DNA of 64,000 nucleotides from Quadrisphaera granulorum (GCF_003149145.1 NZ_QGDQ01000015.1:1-64000), one strand, 5' to 3'; shown: positions 23,037 through 32,214, numbered from the stretch's first letter. Notes: generated by a model not told the origin, from the letters alone. Translations and numbers: made by a program.

Positions 23037-25652
23037 TCACGCGGTGCCCACGCTGCGCGGGTTTGTTTGCGAGGTGTTGTCGGTGGTGTGCCAGCGGAAC
23101 ATCGAGCTGTCGAGGTGGTCGGCGGGCATGGGGCGGCTGATGACGTATCCCTGGATGAGGTCGACGCCCAGGTCGCGTAGTTGCTCCAGTACGTGGTGGT
23201 CTTCGACGCCTTCGGCGACCACGCGTAGTCCCAGGGCGTCCTTGAGGGCGGTGATGCTGCGGATGAGCGCCGCGCTGACGGCGACGTTCTCGGGGGAGTG
23301 GGTGGCTTCCAGTCCTCGCACGAAGCTCCTGTCGATCTTCAGTTCGCGGACTGGGAGCCGTTGCAGGTAGGACAGGCTGGAGTAGCCGGTGCCGAAGTCG
23401 TCCAGGGAGATGGTCACGCCGATGGCGGCGAGGCGTTCCAGCACTTCGATCGTGCGCCGTGGGTCTTCCACCATGGAGCTCTCGGTCATCTCCAGCGTCA
23501 AGCGTGATGCGGGGACACCGGCGACGGCGAGGGCGGCGGCCACCTTCTCGGGTAGCTCCGGGTCGACGACGTTGCGCGCTGAGAGGTTGACCGCCACCGA
23601 CAGGTCGATGCCTTGGTCTTGCCAGCGCCGGGCCTGGTGCAGTGCTTTGCCGAGGAGGTGGTGGGTGAACGGCTCGATGAGTGCGGTTGATTCCGCCAGT
23701 GGCACGAAGGTGTCCGGGGAGAGGCGGCCGAGGCGGGGGTGGTCCCAGCGGACGAGGGATTCCACGGAGGTGACGAGGCCGAAGGCGAGGTCGAGTTTGG
23801 GCTGGTAGTGCAGGGCGAGTTCTTCGTCTTCCAGGGCGCGGTGCAGGTCGGCGAGGAGCCCGACGCGTTCGGCGCGTCCTTCGTCCATGGAGGCGGTGTA
23901 GGCGACCGGTCCGCGGGAGCCGGGTGGGGCGGCGGTGCGTGCGGTGTCGGCGCGGCGTAGCACGTCGCCCAGACCCTCGCCTGGTTCGGCGACGGCGACG
24001 CCGATGCCGGCGCTGGTCGAGACCGTCGCCGAGGTCAGCTGTACGGGCTCTGCGACGACCTGTTCCAGGAGGGATGCGGCGGCCAGGGCGTGTACGAGCG
24101 GTGGCTGGTCGGTGGGTGGGGTGAGCAGTACGGCGAATTCCTCGCCGCCGACGCGGGCGATGGTGGCTTCGGGCAGGGTGTGTTCCAGGCGTCGTGCGAC
24201 GCGGACGAGGAGTTCCTCGCCGGCGTGGTGGCCCAGGACGGTGTTGACCTCACCGGCGCGCTCGAGGGTGATCGCCAACACTGCGGTGGCGGTGGCCGGC
24301 GCACCGCCGCCGTCGTCGTCGTCCTCCTTCTCCACGCTTCCAGCGAGCTCCTCGGCGCGGGCCCGCAGGCCGGCGAGGTTGGCCAGACCTGTCAGCGGGT
24401 CGTGCGTGGCGTCGTGGCGGAGCTTCTCCAGCAGCCACGCGCTGCGCAGGGCGACAGCGAGGTGCCCGGTGAGGGTCTCCAGCAGCGCCAGGTCGTGCTT
24501 GCTGAACGTGGAGGTCTCCCCGAGGCGGTCGGCCACGATGACGATGCCGCGGCGCTCGCCGAGGTCGATCGGGCAGACCATGGCCTCGCGCAGGTCGTGC
24601 CCGGCCAGGAAGGCGGCGTCGGCGCGGTCAGGGGAGTTGCGTCGAATCAGCCGAGGGGTGGTGGTCAGTGCGGCTTCGGCGAGCACGGCGTCCTGTGCAC
24701 GCCGGCCGATGCGATGGGCCACGGGCTCTGTGCCGTCCTCCTGGACCCTGTTCTGGACGGCCCACCCGCCGCCGTCCGCCTCGTCCACGGGCAGGAGGAT
24801 GGCTGCGCGCTCTCCCCGGACCACCTGGCGCATCTTTCCCAGGAGCACCTGCCCCAGGTCGCCGGACTCGGCGGCGGTCTGCGCGCCGAGCTCGACGAAG
24901 GCCTTGACCACCTCCATCGACGCCTGGCGACGGCGTGCCGCCGCCTGCATCCGGTAGCTGGCAAACGCCAGGGAGCCGAGCAGCGCGAGCAGCGCCCAGC
25001 CGAGCACACCCCGCTCGAGGAGCAGCGCCGCGCTGAGCGCCCCTGCCGCGCAGACGACGACGAAGACCGCCGACGTGATCAGCGCCTCGGCCAGGTCAGC
25101 CGCGCTCAGGGGGCCGGTGTGGATGCGGATCACCAGCAGGACCAGGCAGGCAGCCACGATCTCGCAGATCGTCATGGCTGCGTAGACGACGAGTGCCAGG
25201 AGACCGTCGAGCACGGGCGCAGGGCCCGAGAGGAGGTGAGCCAGCAAGACCAGGAGGCACACGTCGAGGAAGTAGCCGGCGAGGTTGAACGCCACCTTGG
25301 TGGGACGCATCCGCTGCAGGGCGAAGGCCACCGCCGCGGCTGTGAGCCTCACCGCCACGAGGACATCGGGCGAGCAGTAGAGCAGGCCCACGGCCAGAGG
25401 CGCGCTGGTGAGCGAGAAGCTGTGAGCGTGGCGGCGCACCTCGATGTGCACCTGGCGCATCTCGGTGGCCAGCAGCACCGCGAACAGCACCACGAGGCCC
25501 GGCCAGCCGACCGGGGAGGGAAGCAGCGAGCCCGAGGGCAGCGACGTGAATGCCGCGAGGCCCGCGGCCGCGATGAGAACGGTCAGGAGAAGCGTCTGGC
25601 CACCTGGACCGAGGGTCCGTGCCGCCCACGACGTCGCGCGCTCGACGGCCAT
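23037..25652 (-). CDS. Membrane-bound GAF-GGDEF-EAL protein
   Basis: 871 residues. About seven hydrophobic segments fill roughly 15-235; a GAF-like region (around 250-410) precedes a GGDEF domain with active site GGEEF and an EAL domain. In the EAL domain the motif reads ESL (SVESLVRW) rather than EAL, but Asn in AVNLSARN, Glu in LEMTES, DDFGTGYSS and KIDRSF are all present, so c-di-GMP phosphodiesterase activity is plausible. The GGDEF region holds an in-frame KEDDDDGGG insert encoded by a GTC repeat tract. Start at 25652 chosen for its GGAGGGG Shine-Dalgarno. Confidence 0.85.
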   Translation of the reverse strand: MAVERATSWAARTLGPGGQTLLLTVLIAAAGLAAFTSLPSGSLLPSPVGWPGLVVLFAVLLATEMRQVHIEVRRHAHSFSLTSAPLAVGLLYCSPDVLVAVRLTAAAVAFALQRMRPTKVAFNLAGYFLDVCLLVLLAHLLSGPAPVLDGLLALVVYAAMTICEIVAACLVLLVIRIHTGPLSAADLAEALITSAVFVVVCAAGALSAALLLERGVLGWALLALLGSLAFASYRMQAAARRRQASMEVVKAFVELGAQTAAESGDLGQVLLGKMRQVVRGERAAILLPVDEADGGGWAVQNRVQEDGTEPVAHRIGRRAQDAVLAEAALTTTPRLIRRNSPDRADAAFLAGHDLREAMVCPIDLGERRGIVIVADRLGETSTFSKHDLALLETLTGHLAVALRSAWLLEKLRHDATHDPLTGLANLAGLRARAEELAGSVEKEDDDDGGGAPATATAVLAITLERAGEVNTVLGHHAGEELLVRVARRLEHTLPEATIARVGGEEFAVLLTPPTDQPPLVHALAAASLLEQVVAEPVQLTSATVSTSAGIGVAVAEPGEGLGDVLRRADTARTAAPPGSRGPVAYTASMDEGRAERVGLLADLHRALEDEELALHYQPKLDLAFGLVTSVESLVRWDHPRLGRLSPDTFVPLAESTALIEPFTHHLLGKALHQARRWQDQGIDLSVAVNLSARNVVDPELPEKVAAALAVAGVPASRLTLEMTESSMVEDPRRTIEVLERLAAIGVTISLDDFGTGYSSLSYLQRLPVRELKIDRSFVRGLEATHSPENVAVSAALIRSITALKDALGLRVVAEGVEDHHVLEQLRDLGVDLIQGYVISRPMPADHLDSSMFRWHTTDNTSQTNPRSVGTA

Positions 25653-25685
25653 ACCTTTCCCCTCCTCGGTCCGCTCGTGAACGGG

Positions 25686-25725
25686 CAAGTCCCCGTGACC
25701 TTCGGACGAAGGTCACGGGGACTTG
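25686..25725 (-). terminator. Perfect 18-bp hairpin between protease and c-di-GMP genes
   Basis: CAAGTCCCCGTGACCTTC pairs without mismatch with the arm at 25708-25725 around a GGAC loop. It lies 37 bases beyond the protease stop on the minus strand and just before the start of the next gene. This is the strongest simple hairpin in the window and a likely intrinsic terminator for the protease gene. Confidence 0.7.
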
Positions 25726-25762
25726 AGAGGGGGACACGGGTGAGGCGAGCCTCAGCCCCGGA

Positions 25763-27478
25763 TCAGGACCAGTTGTTGCCGCTCCAGCGCGAGCCCGACC
25801 AGCGGGAGCCCGACCAGCGGGACCCGTCCCACTGCACGGAGGACCAGCGCGAACCGGACCAGCGGGAGCCCGACCAGCGCGAACCCTGCCACTGTGTGCC
25901 GGAGCTCCAGCGGTCACCCGTCCAGCGGTTGTTCATGTAGATGCCGCCGGACCACGTGGCGTCACGGGAGGCGAGGTAGTTCCAGGTCCGGCCGTCCCAC
26001 CGCTGCCCCTGGACATCGATCTCGCCCTGGAGGACCGCGCCGTTGTCGGGGTCGACGAGGTTGGCGCCGCCACGGGCGGCCTCCAGGCTGCCCAGCCCGT
26101 TGGAGGTCTGCCAGGTCTGGCGCTTGGAGATCTGGTTCTGCGCGCTCCAGTTGCCGCGGGCGGCGTTCTGCACCACCGACAGGGCCGACTTGACGTTGAC
26201 CTGACCAGCGCCGACGTCCCGCTGGTCTGCTCCGTAGACCGGAGTGGCGGTGGAGGTCAGGGCAGCCTTGACGGCGTCGGGGGTGAGGTTGGGGTTGGCC
26301 TGCAGCAGCAACGCCGCAGCTCCGCTGACCACCGCTGCGGCCTGCGAGGTGCCGCTGCCGCGGAAGAGGCGGCCGGTGGCGTCCTGGTAGACGCGCCCTT
26401 CGGGGTGCTGGCGGTCGATCTGCGAGTTGTAGTCGCGCAGACCTGCGACGGACTTGCCCGGGGCGGCGATGTCGACGGTGCGCGACCAGGTGCCGCGGGA
26501 GGAGAAGTCGGAGCTGCTCGGCTGCTGCCACGCCTTCCAGGCGAGCGGCGTGAAGGTGTTCACCAGCTGGGTGAGGGTGGAGTTGTTCGGGGACGTCGAC
26601 CCGACGGCGATGGCGTAGGGGTCGTAGGCCGGGTCGTTGATGCCGCCTGAGTTCTTGCCCTCGTTGCCGGCGGACGCGACGACGACGATGCCGCGCTGCC
26701 AGGCGCGCTCGATGGCGGCGGCCAGTGGGTCGCTCTGGTACGCCTGGGTCGAGTCAGTGCCGTAGGAGAGGTTGATGACGCGCACGTTCATGCCGTTGTC
26801 GCGGCGGTGCTCGACCACCCAGTCGATGCCCGCGATGACCTGGCTGACGTCCGTGGTGCCGTCGGTGTTGCCGAGCTTGAGCGCCAGCAGCTGGGCACCG
26901 GGGGCGACGCCCAGCTGGGCCCGCCCGTCGGAGCTCTGAGGCGTGCCGGTCCACGACGTCCACGTGGGGTCGTTCGCGCCGATGATGCTCGCCATGTGCG
27001 TGCCGTGACCGAAGGTGTCGGTGGAGAACCGCTGCGGGCTGTTGCCCTCGATGGACAGGTCCGGCCCCTGCACGACATTGTTCAGTCCGGGAATCTGGGC
27101 GACGCCGCTGTCGAGGACGGCGACGGTCACGCCCTTGCCGGTGATGGCCTGGCCGCGGGAGTCGGTCTGACCCCAGACGTCGCGAGCGCCGATGGCCGTG
27201 GTGATCGAGTACAGCGACCCCGGGTCACGCAGCGGGTCGTAGACCCTCGAGCTGGGGCTGAAAGAGAGCAGGTCGCAGTTGTGGTCGCCCCACATCGTGC
27301 CGTCGTCCATGCTGCCGGAGGTGGTGGCGCGGAGGTCGGGGCTGCCGGGGGTACTGGCCAGTGCGGGAGCGGCCGTGGCGAGGCCCGCGGCGGCGACGAG
27401 AGTCGAGACGACGACGGGAAGCCCGACGGCGCGGCGGAGCGCGGCGCGGCGGCTTCGGCGGTTCTGGGAAGTGGTCAC
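25763..27478 (-). CDS. Secreted subtilisin-like serine protease (S8) with Trp/Ser/Arg repeat tail
   Basis: 571 residues. A signal peptide with paired arginines (SRRAALRRA then a hydrophobic stretch ending APALA) may use Tat or Sec. The catalytic triad is visible: Asp in VAVLDSGVA, His in FGHGTHMAS and Ser in GSGTSQAAA, plus the oxyanion Asn in ASAGNEGKN. After about residue 480 a Trp-rich region begins, ending in eight or so SRWSG-type units. This tail may bind a surface polymer or hold the protease at the wall, but that is inference. A TetR gene is divergent. Confidence 0.85.
   Translation of the reverse strand: MTTSQNRRSRRAALRRAVGLPVVVSTLVAAAGLATAAPALASTPGSPDLRATTSGSMDDGTMWGDHNCDLLSFSPSSRVYDPLRDPGSLYSITTAIGARDVWGQTDSRGQAITGKGVTVAVLDSGVAQIPGLNNVVQGPDLSIEGNSPQRFSTDTFGHGTHMASIIGANDPTWTSWTGTPQSSDGRAQLGVAPGAQLLALKLGNTDGTTDVSQVIAGIDWVVEHRRDNGMNVRVINLSYGTDSTQAYQSDPLAAAIERAWQRGIVVVASAGNEGKNSGGINDPAYDPYAIAVGSTSPNNSTLTQLVNTFTPLAWKAWQQPSSSDFSSRGTWSRTVDIAAPGKSVAGLRDYNSQIDRQHPEGRVYQDATGRLFRGSGTSQAAAVVSGAAALLLQANPNLTPDAVKAALTSTATPVYGADQRDVGAGQVNVKSALSVVQNAARGNWSAQNQISKRQTWQTSNGLGSLEAARGGANLVDPDNGAVLQGEIDVQGQRWDGRTWNYLASRDATWSGGIYMNNRWTGDRWSSGTQWQGSRWSGSRWSGSRWSSVQWDGSRWSGSRWSGSRWSGNNWS
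25772..25900 (-). repeat. Short tandem coding repeat (SRWSG units)
   Basis: Eighteen-base-type units encoding (G)SRWS run through the last codons of the protease gene, with occasional variants such as SVQWDG. The DNA repeats almost exactly, so slippage could change the copy number. Confidence 0.6.
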
Positions 27479-27599
27479 GGAGAGAGACTGCTCGGCAACT
27501 TTGAGTAATCGCTAGCACTTCCGGTGGAGATCATCCTGCTGGCGCAATGGCTGTGTCGTGACCAGGGACACGTCTCCGTTGCGACGCTGATGCGCGTGG

Positions 27600-27629
27600 T
27601 GCACTGCGTGCAGCGTTGCACTGGGTGCA
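27600..27629. promoter_or_regulatory. Probable double operator for the TetR regulator
   Basis: TGCACTGCGTGCA (27600-27612) and TGCACTGGGTGCA (27617-27629) are two copies of one palindromic 13-mer whose starts are 17 bp apart, ending 10 bp before the TetR GTG. Two dimers bound side by side is a known TetR-family arrangement (for example QacR), and the position suits autorepression of the TetR-MMPL unit and perhaps of the divergent protease gene. Confidence 0.6.
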
Positions 27630-27639
27630 AGATTGACCC

Positions 27640-28374
27640 GTGCGATTGCTGGCTCAGGGAGCGACTGAACCGCCCGAACCGGGGGATCCCGCCGATCCCA
27701 GCGACCGCCGGGCGGCGCTCAAGGCGCGTCACCGCGCGGCGTTGGTGGCCGCGGCTCGCGCCCTGGTCGACGAGCGAGGCCCCTCCGGCTTCACCACCGA
27801 TGACCTCGCCGCCCGCGCCGACGTCTCGCGCCGCACCGTCTTCAACCACTTCTCCCACCTGGAAGACGTGGTGGTCGCCGCTGTCGAGGCCCAACTGGCG
27901 AGCGCCATCACTGCCGTCCAAGCAGACCTCGCCGCCTCCCAGGCACGCTCCGGACCCCTGGACGACCTTGAAGCCATCCTCTCCACGCCGGAACTGGCGA
28001 CCACGCTCAGCTGGCTCGGGCGGGCCCTGTCGGGGCCTGGCTGCGAGCCGGCCGCGGAGCGCGTGCGCGAGCAGGCCATGCGGCAGTTCGGCGCCGGGAC
28101 CGCTCTCCGCCTGCGGGAGCGGTACCCGGACGTCGCCCCCCTCGAGCTCGAGCTCCTGACCACTGTCGTCGCGAACGGCATGGCCGTGGTGGCCACCGCG
28201 TGGCTCGACGAGACGGAGGGCGCTCTCGACGACGCGAGCCGCCGCCGGTGGTCCGAGCTGCTCGCCGTCCTGTTCTCCGCAGTGCGAGACGGCTTCGGCC
28301 GCCGCGTTGGCGCTGCGGTGACCGCTTCTCACGCTCCCGCTTCCACCCTCGCCCGCTCGACGGAAGGCGCCTGA
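27640..28374 (+). CDS. TetR family transcriptional regulator
   Basis: 244 residues. The helix-turn-helix is near residues 30-75 (AARALVDERGPSGFTTDDL, then ARADVSRRTVFNHF), with a long helical ligand-binding region after it. GTG start; a leader of about 25 residues rich in Pro/Asp precedes the domain. One base separates its stop from the MMPL gene, so it most likely controls that exporter and itself through the paired palindromes just upstream. Confidence 0.85.
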   Translation: MRLLAQGATEPPEPGDPADPSDRRAALKARHRAALVAAARALVDERGPSGFTTDDLAARADVSRRTVFNHFSHLEDVVVAAVEAQLASAITAVQADLAASQARSGPLDDLEAILSTPELATTLSWLGRALSGPGCEPAAERVREQAMRQFGAGTALRLRERYPDVAPLELELLTTVVANGMAVVATAWLDETEGALDDASRRRWSELLAVLFSAVRDGFGRRVGAAVTASHAPASTLARSTEGA

Positions 28375-28375
28375 C

Positions 28376-30868
28376 GTGGCCCGCTGGCTCTTCGCGCTCG
28401 GACTCCGGTCCGCACGCCGCCCCCGCACCGTGCTCGGCACCTGGGGCGTGCTGCTCGCCCTCGGCGTGGCCGGCTACCTCGCCTTCGGGGGTGCGCTCAG
28501 TTCTCAGGTCAGCCTTCCGGGGACGCCGACGGCGAAGGTCGTCGACCAGCTCCAGCGCGAGTTCCCCGACGCCAGCGGCGGCAGCGCCACGGTGGTCTTC
28601 CACTCCGACGACGACGCCGCGCTGACCGACGCCCAGCGCTCCGCCATCGCCGCGGTGCTGCAGCGCGTGGCCACCACGCCCGGCGTCAAGGGCGCCATCG
28701 ACCCGTTCGCCAGCACGGCGCAGCGCGAGCAGCAGGTCCAGCAGCTGACCGATGGCCAGCAGAAGGTCCAGGCGGCGCGTGCGCAGCTCGACGACTCCCA
28801 GGCCCAGCTCGACGCCGGCAGGGCGCAGCTGGAGGGGGTGCTGTCCAGCATGCCCGGCGGTTTCCCCGGGCAGGCGCGCGTGCGCGCGCAGCTCGCCGCG
28901 CTCGACCAGCAGCAGGCGCAGCTCGACGCGGGCAAGGCCCAGCTGGACGAGCAGGCACGCCAGGTCGACCTCGGCTCCCGGCTGGTCACGGCCGCCGACG
29001 GCGTGCGGCAGGTGTCGGCCGACGGCAGCACCGCGCTCGGCGTCGTGCAGTTCAGCATCCCGCTGCAGGAGGTCACCCCCGAGACCAAGAAGGCCGTGGC
29101 CGACGCGCTCACCGGCGAGAACCAGCCCGCGGGCGTGCAGGTGGCCCTCAGCCAGGACCTCGTCCAGGAGGTGCCGGAAGTTTTCGGGCCGGGGGAGGCC
29201 CTCGGCCTGGTCGTGGCAGCGATCACCCTGTTCGTCGTCCTGACGACGGCCATCGCCGCCGCCGTCCCGATCGTCTCCGCCGTGGTGGGCGTGGGCGTCG
29301 GGGTCACCGCCGCGCTGTCGCTGTCCGGCGTCGTCGACATGATCTCCGTGACCCCCATGCTGGGCGTGATGCTGGGCCTGGCCGTCGGCATCGACTACTC
29401 GCTGTTCCTGCTCAACCGGCACCGCCGCCAGCTGCTCCACGGCATGCCGCTGCGCGAGTCGATCGCCCTGGCCACCGGAACGGCCGGCAACGCCGTCGTC
29501 TTCGCCGGGCTCACCGTGGTCATCGCGCTCGCCGCGCTCAACGTCACCGGCATCGGCTTCCTCGGGCTCATGGGCACCGTCGGGGCGTTCTGCGTGCTCG
29601 TGGCCGTGGCGATGGCCGTGACGTTCACACCTGCCGTCCTGTCCCTGCTCGGCGCGCGGGTGCTGCGTCGGCGCGAGCGCACGTTCTACGGTCGGCACGA
29701 CGCCGCCGCCGAGGAGCAGCGCCGCGCCGCCGCCGAGGCCGAGACCGCCCGGCAGGCAGCGCTCCGGCCCATGGGCACCGTGCGCGCTGCGCTGACCGTG
29801 GTGCTGGGTGTCGCCGTCCTCGGGGTGCTCGCCATCCCCGCGGCCTCGCTGCGGCTGGGCCTGCCCGACGGCTCCTCGGAGTCCGTCGACTCCACCCAGT
29901 ACCAGGCCTTCATGCTCACCGAGAAGTACTTCGGCGCCGGCGCCAACGGGCCGCTGCTCGTCGTCGCCGATCTGCCGCAGCCCCTGACGGGCACCGACCA
30001 GCTGGCTGAGCAGGTGCGCGTGGCCGAGGAGATCAGGGGTCTGGCCGACGTCGCCGCCGTCGCCCCGATCGGCGCGTCCGCCGACCAGCGCCTGCTCGCC
30101 TTCCAGGTGGTCCCCGACAGTGGACCCACTGCCGTGGCCACCGAGCAGCTCGTGAAGGACATCCGCGCCCTGCCCGAGGGCTACGGGGTGGCCGGCAGCG
30201 CCAGCGGCAACATCGACGTCTCCGAGCAGCTCGCGGGCGCGCTCCCGGGGTACCTCGGCCTCGTGGTCGGGCTGTCGTTGCTGATCCTCGTCGTCGTCTT
30301 CAGGTCGCTGCTCGTGCCGGTCACCGCCACGCTCGGCTTCGTCCTGTCGCTGTTCGCCACGCTCGGCGCGATCACCGCGGTCTACCAGTGGGGCTGGCTC
30401 GGATCCGTGTTCGGTGTGAGCACGCCCGGGCCGGTGCTGAGCTTCCTGCCGACCATCGTCATCGGGATCATGTTCGGGCTGGCGATGGACTACCAGCTGT
30501 TCCTCGTGTCCGGGATGCGCGAGGCGTACGCCCACGGCATGGACCCCCGCACCGCCGTCACCGCGGGTGTCCGAGCCGGACGCCGCGTGGTCATCGCCGC
30601 GGCGATCATCATGATCTCCGTCTTCGGCGGGTTCAGCGGCTCCGACTCGGTGATCATCCGCGCGTTCGGCTTCGGGTTGGCCTTCGGCGTCCTCGCCGAC
30701 GCCTTCCTCGTGAGGCTGCTCATCATCCCCGCGGTGATGCACCTGCTGGGCAGGAGCGCCTGGTGGATCCCGCGCTGGCTCGCACGGATCATCCCCGACG
30801 TCGACGTCGAGGGCGCTTCGCTCGAACGTCACGGTGCTGCGGTGGTGCCCGAGCCTTCAAGGAGTTGA
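28376..30868 (+). CDS. MMPL/RND family transporter
   Basis: 830 residues in the MmpL-like layout: one membrane helix at the N-terminus, an extracytoplasmic loop with a long Gln/Ala-rich coiled coil (QAQLDAGRAQLEG and QAQLDAGKAQLDE repeats), helices 2-6, a second loop and helices 8-12. The paired Asp-Tyr proton-relay motifs are VGIDYSLFLLNR and GLAMDYQLFLVSG. Such proteins export lipids, glycolipids or drugs using the proton gradient. It is the second gene after tetR (1-bp gap), which suggests an inducible efflux role. Confidence 0.9.
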   Translation: MARWLFALGLRSARRPRTVLGTWGVLLALGVAGYLAFGGALSSQVSLPGTPTAKVVDQLQREFPDASGGSATVVFHSDDDAALTDAQRSAIAAVLQRVATTPGVKGAIDPFASTAQREQQVQQLTDGQQKVQAARAQLDDSQAQLDAGRAQLEGVLSSMPGGFPGQARVRAQLAALDQQQAQLDAGKAQLDEQARQVDLGSRLVTAADGVRQVSADGSTALGVVQFSIPLQEVTPETKKAVADALTGENQPAGVQVALSQDLVQEVPEVFGPGEALGLVVAAITLFVVLTTAIAAAVPIVSAVVGVGVGVTAALSLSGVVDMISVTPMLGVMLGLAVGIDYSLFLLNRHRRQLLHGMPLRESIALATGTAGNAVVFAGLTVVIALAALNVTGIGFLGLMGTVGAFCVLVAVAMAVTFTPAVLSLLGARVLRRRERTFYGRHDAAAEEQRRAAAEAETARQAALRPMGTVRAALTVVLGVAVLGVLAIPAASLRLGLPDGSSESVDSTQYQAFMLTEKYFGAGANGPLLVVADLPQPLTGTDQLAEQVRVAEEIRGLADVAAVAPIGASADQRLLAFQVVPDSGPTAVATEQLVKDIRALPEGYGVAGSASGNIDVSEQLAGALPGYLGLVVGLSLLILVVVFRSLLVPVTATLGFVLSLFATLGAITAVYQWGWLGSVFGVSTPGPVLSFLPTIVIGIMFGLAMDYQLFLVSGMREAYAHGMDPRTAVTAGVRAGRRVVIAAAIIMISVFGGFSGSDSVIIRAFGFGLAFGVLADAFLVRLLIIPAVMHLLGRSAWWIPRWLARIIPDVDVEGASLERHGAAVVPEPSRS

Positions 30869-30915
30869 TCGCATCTGCCGACCTCTCAAGGGTGACACCC
30901 GCCGCTCGCCGCCGA

Positions 30916-31851
30916 ATGACCGCTCCGGCTGTCCCGGCAGCGAGGGCGCCCCGGGAAGGGAACCCGGCGGGGGAGCAGACGGCCGTGGAGGCTGCGCTCC
31001 GTGCGCTTCTGGCGGGCAGTCGCGCGGCGGGGGAGCTGCTCGTGCGCTACCAGCCGGTGGTGAAGGCCACCGACGGCGAGCCGCTTGCGGTCGAAGCGCT
31101 GGTGCGCTGGCGCCGACCCGACGGGTCGATGGTGCCCCCGGACCTGTTCATCGGGACGGTGGAGCGGCTCGGGCTGGGCGGTGAGCTCGACGAGCTCGTA
31201 CTCACCGAGGCGCTGCGCCAGATGACCCGGTGGGACGCCGCGGGCATCCGCGTGCACCGCGTCGGCGTGAACCTTGGCCGCACGAGCGTGCTGCGCGACG
31301 ACCTTGCCGACGTCGTCGCCCGCGCCTGCGCCACTGCCGGGTCCACTCCCGACCGCCTCGTGCTCGAGGTCCTCGAGCACGAGCGGCTCCACCTGGACGA
31401 CGGCGCCCTGATGCGCCTGCAGGGGCTTGTCGACGCCGGCGTCACCCTCGGTGTCGACGACTTCGGCGTCGGTTACAGCGGCGTCGGCAGGCTCGCCCAG
31501 CTGCCCGTCGGCCTGGTCAAGCTCGACCGCAGCCTGCTGCCCGGCGCCGGCACGTCCCGTGCCCGCAGCGCACCCGACGCGGAGCTGCTGATCACCGCGG
31601 TGACCGCGATGGCGAGACAGACGGGCGCCGACGTCACTGCCGAGGGCGTCGAGACCCCCGAGCAGCGCGCGGTGTGCCTGCGGGCGGGTGTCGGCACCAT
31701 CCAGGGATGGCTGTTCGCTCCCGCGATCGACGGCGACGCGGTGCTCGACTACTGGCGGGCGTGGTCCCCTGCCAGCGGGAGGTGCCCCCAGTCCGCCCCG
31801 GTGTCGGCGCAGCCTGCCGACGGCTCGCCTCTCGCGTCGTCGTCGTCCTGA
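30916..31851 (+). CDS. EAL domain c-di-GMP phosphodiesterase
   Basis: 311 residues, a stand-alone EAL domain after about 30 linker residues. Catalytic residues are all visible: Glu in VEALVRW, Asn in GVNLGRTS, Glu in LEVLEHE, the Asp pair in VDDFGVGYS, Lys in LVKLDRS, Glu in TAEGVET and Gln in IQGWLF. It should hydrolyse c-di-GMP to pGpG in the cytoplasm. ATG at 30916, 47 bp after the MMPL stop. The last codons (SSSS and TGA) are made by a CGTCGTCGTCGTCCTGATCC unit that recurs elsewhere in the window. Confidence 0.85.
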   Translation: MTAPAVPAARAPREGNPAGEQTAVEAALRALLAGSRAAGELLVRYQPVVKATDGEPLAVEALVRWRRPDGSMVPPDLFIGTVERLGLGGELDELVLTEALRQMTRWDAAGIRVHRVGVNLGRTSVLRDDLADVVARACATAGSTPDRLVLEVLEHERLHLDDGALMRLQGLVDAGVTLGVDDFGVGYSGVGRLAQLPVGLVKLDRSLLPGAGTSRARSAPDAELLITAVTAMARQTGADVTAEGVETPEQRAVCLRAGVGTIQGWLFAPAIDGDAVLDYWRAWSPASGRCPQSAPVSAQPADGSPLASSSS

Positions 31852-31879
31852 TCCTGCTGGTGATCTGGTCTTTCCAGCC

Positions 31880-31993
31880 TCAGCGGATGCGAAGGGCAAG
31901 CCGCAGCAGGCTGCCCACCACGCGCGCGAACTGCAGCGTGACGGAGAACGGGTTGCTGGCGGAGTGGCTGGTGCGGGCGGCGATCTGCGACAC
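31880..31993 (-). CDS. Possible small protein
   Basis: A 37-codon frame from a GTG: MSQIAARTSHSASNPFSVTL, then FARVVGSLLRLALRIR. Third-position GC is high and the end is amphipathic with basic residues, like a small membrane-associated peptide. The Shine-Dalgarno is weak (GAGGAG lies a few bases upstream). Reading is only suggestive; it could be chance. Confidence 0.25.
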   Translation of the reverse strand: MSQIAARTSHSASNPFSVTLQFARVVGSLLRLALRIR

Positions 31994-32214
31994 GGGAAGC
32001 TCCTCGTCGAGCGGGATGTCTGACGGGGCATGAGGTTAGGGACGGCTCCGCGGCGCCGCGGCTGATCAGCGAATCGTCCCGATTCGGCACGGCGCGGCGG
32101 CGAGGACACGCCTGCGCCTGGTCGCTGATCCACCGGGGTGACGCGAAGCGGCCGGTCGAGTGTCCCCCGCTCGTGGGCCGGAACCCGAACGGCTAACGGG
32201 CCGATGTACCGGGT

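Noticed and set aside
25772-25900. Regularly spaced repeats resembling a CRISPR-like array
   Set aside because: The units are in frame, about 18 bp, without spacers, and encode SRWSG repeats at the end of the protease.
28007-30832. A 941-codon minus-strand frame opposite the MMPL transporter
   Set aside because: Composition is His/Gly/Arg-rich without domains, and the plus strand encodes a complete transporter with conserved motifs.
30388-30915. Upstream extension of the EAL protein frame to 30388
   Set aside because: The extension overlaps the end of the MMPL gene in another frame and is Arg/His-rich; the EAL protein starts at ATG 30916.
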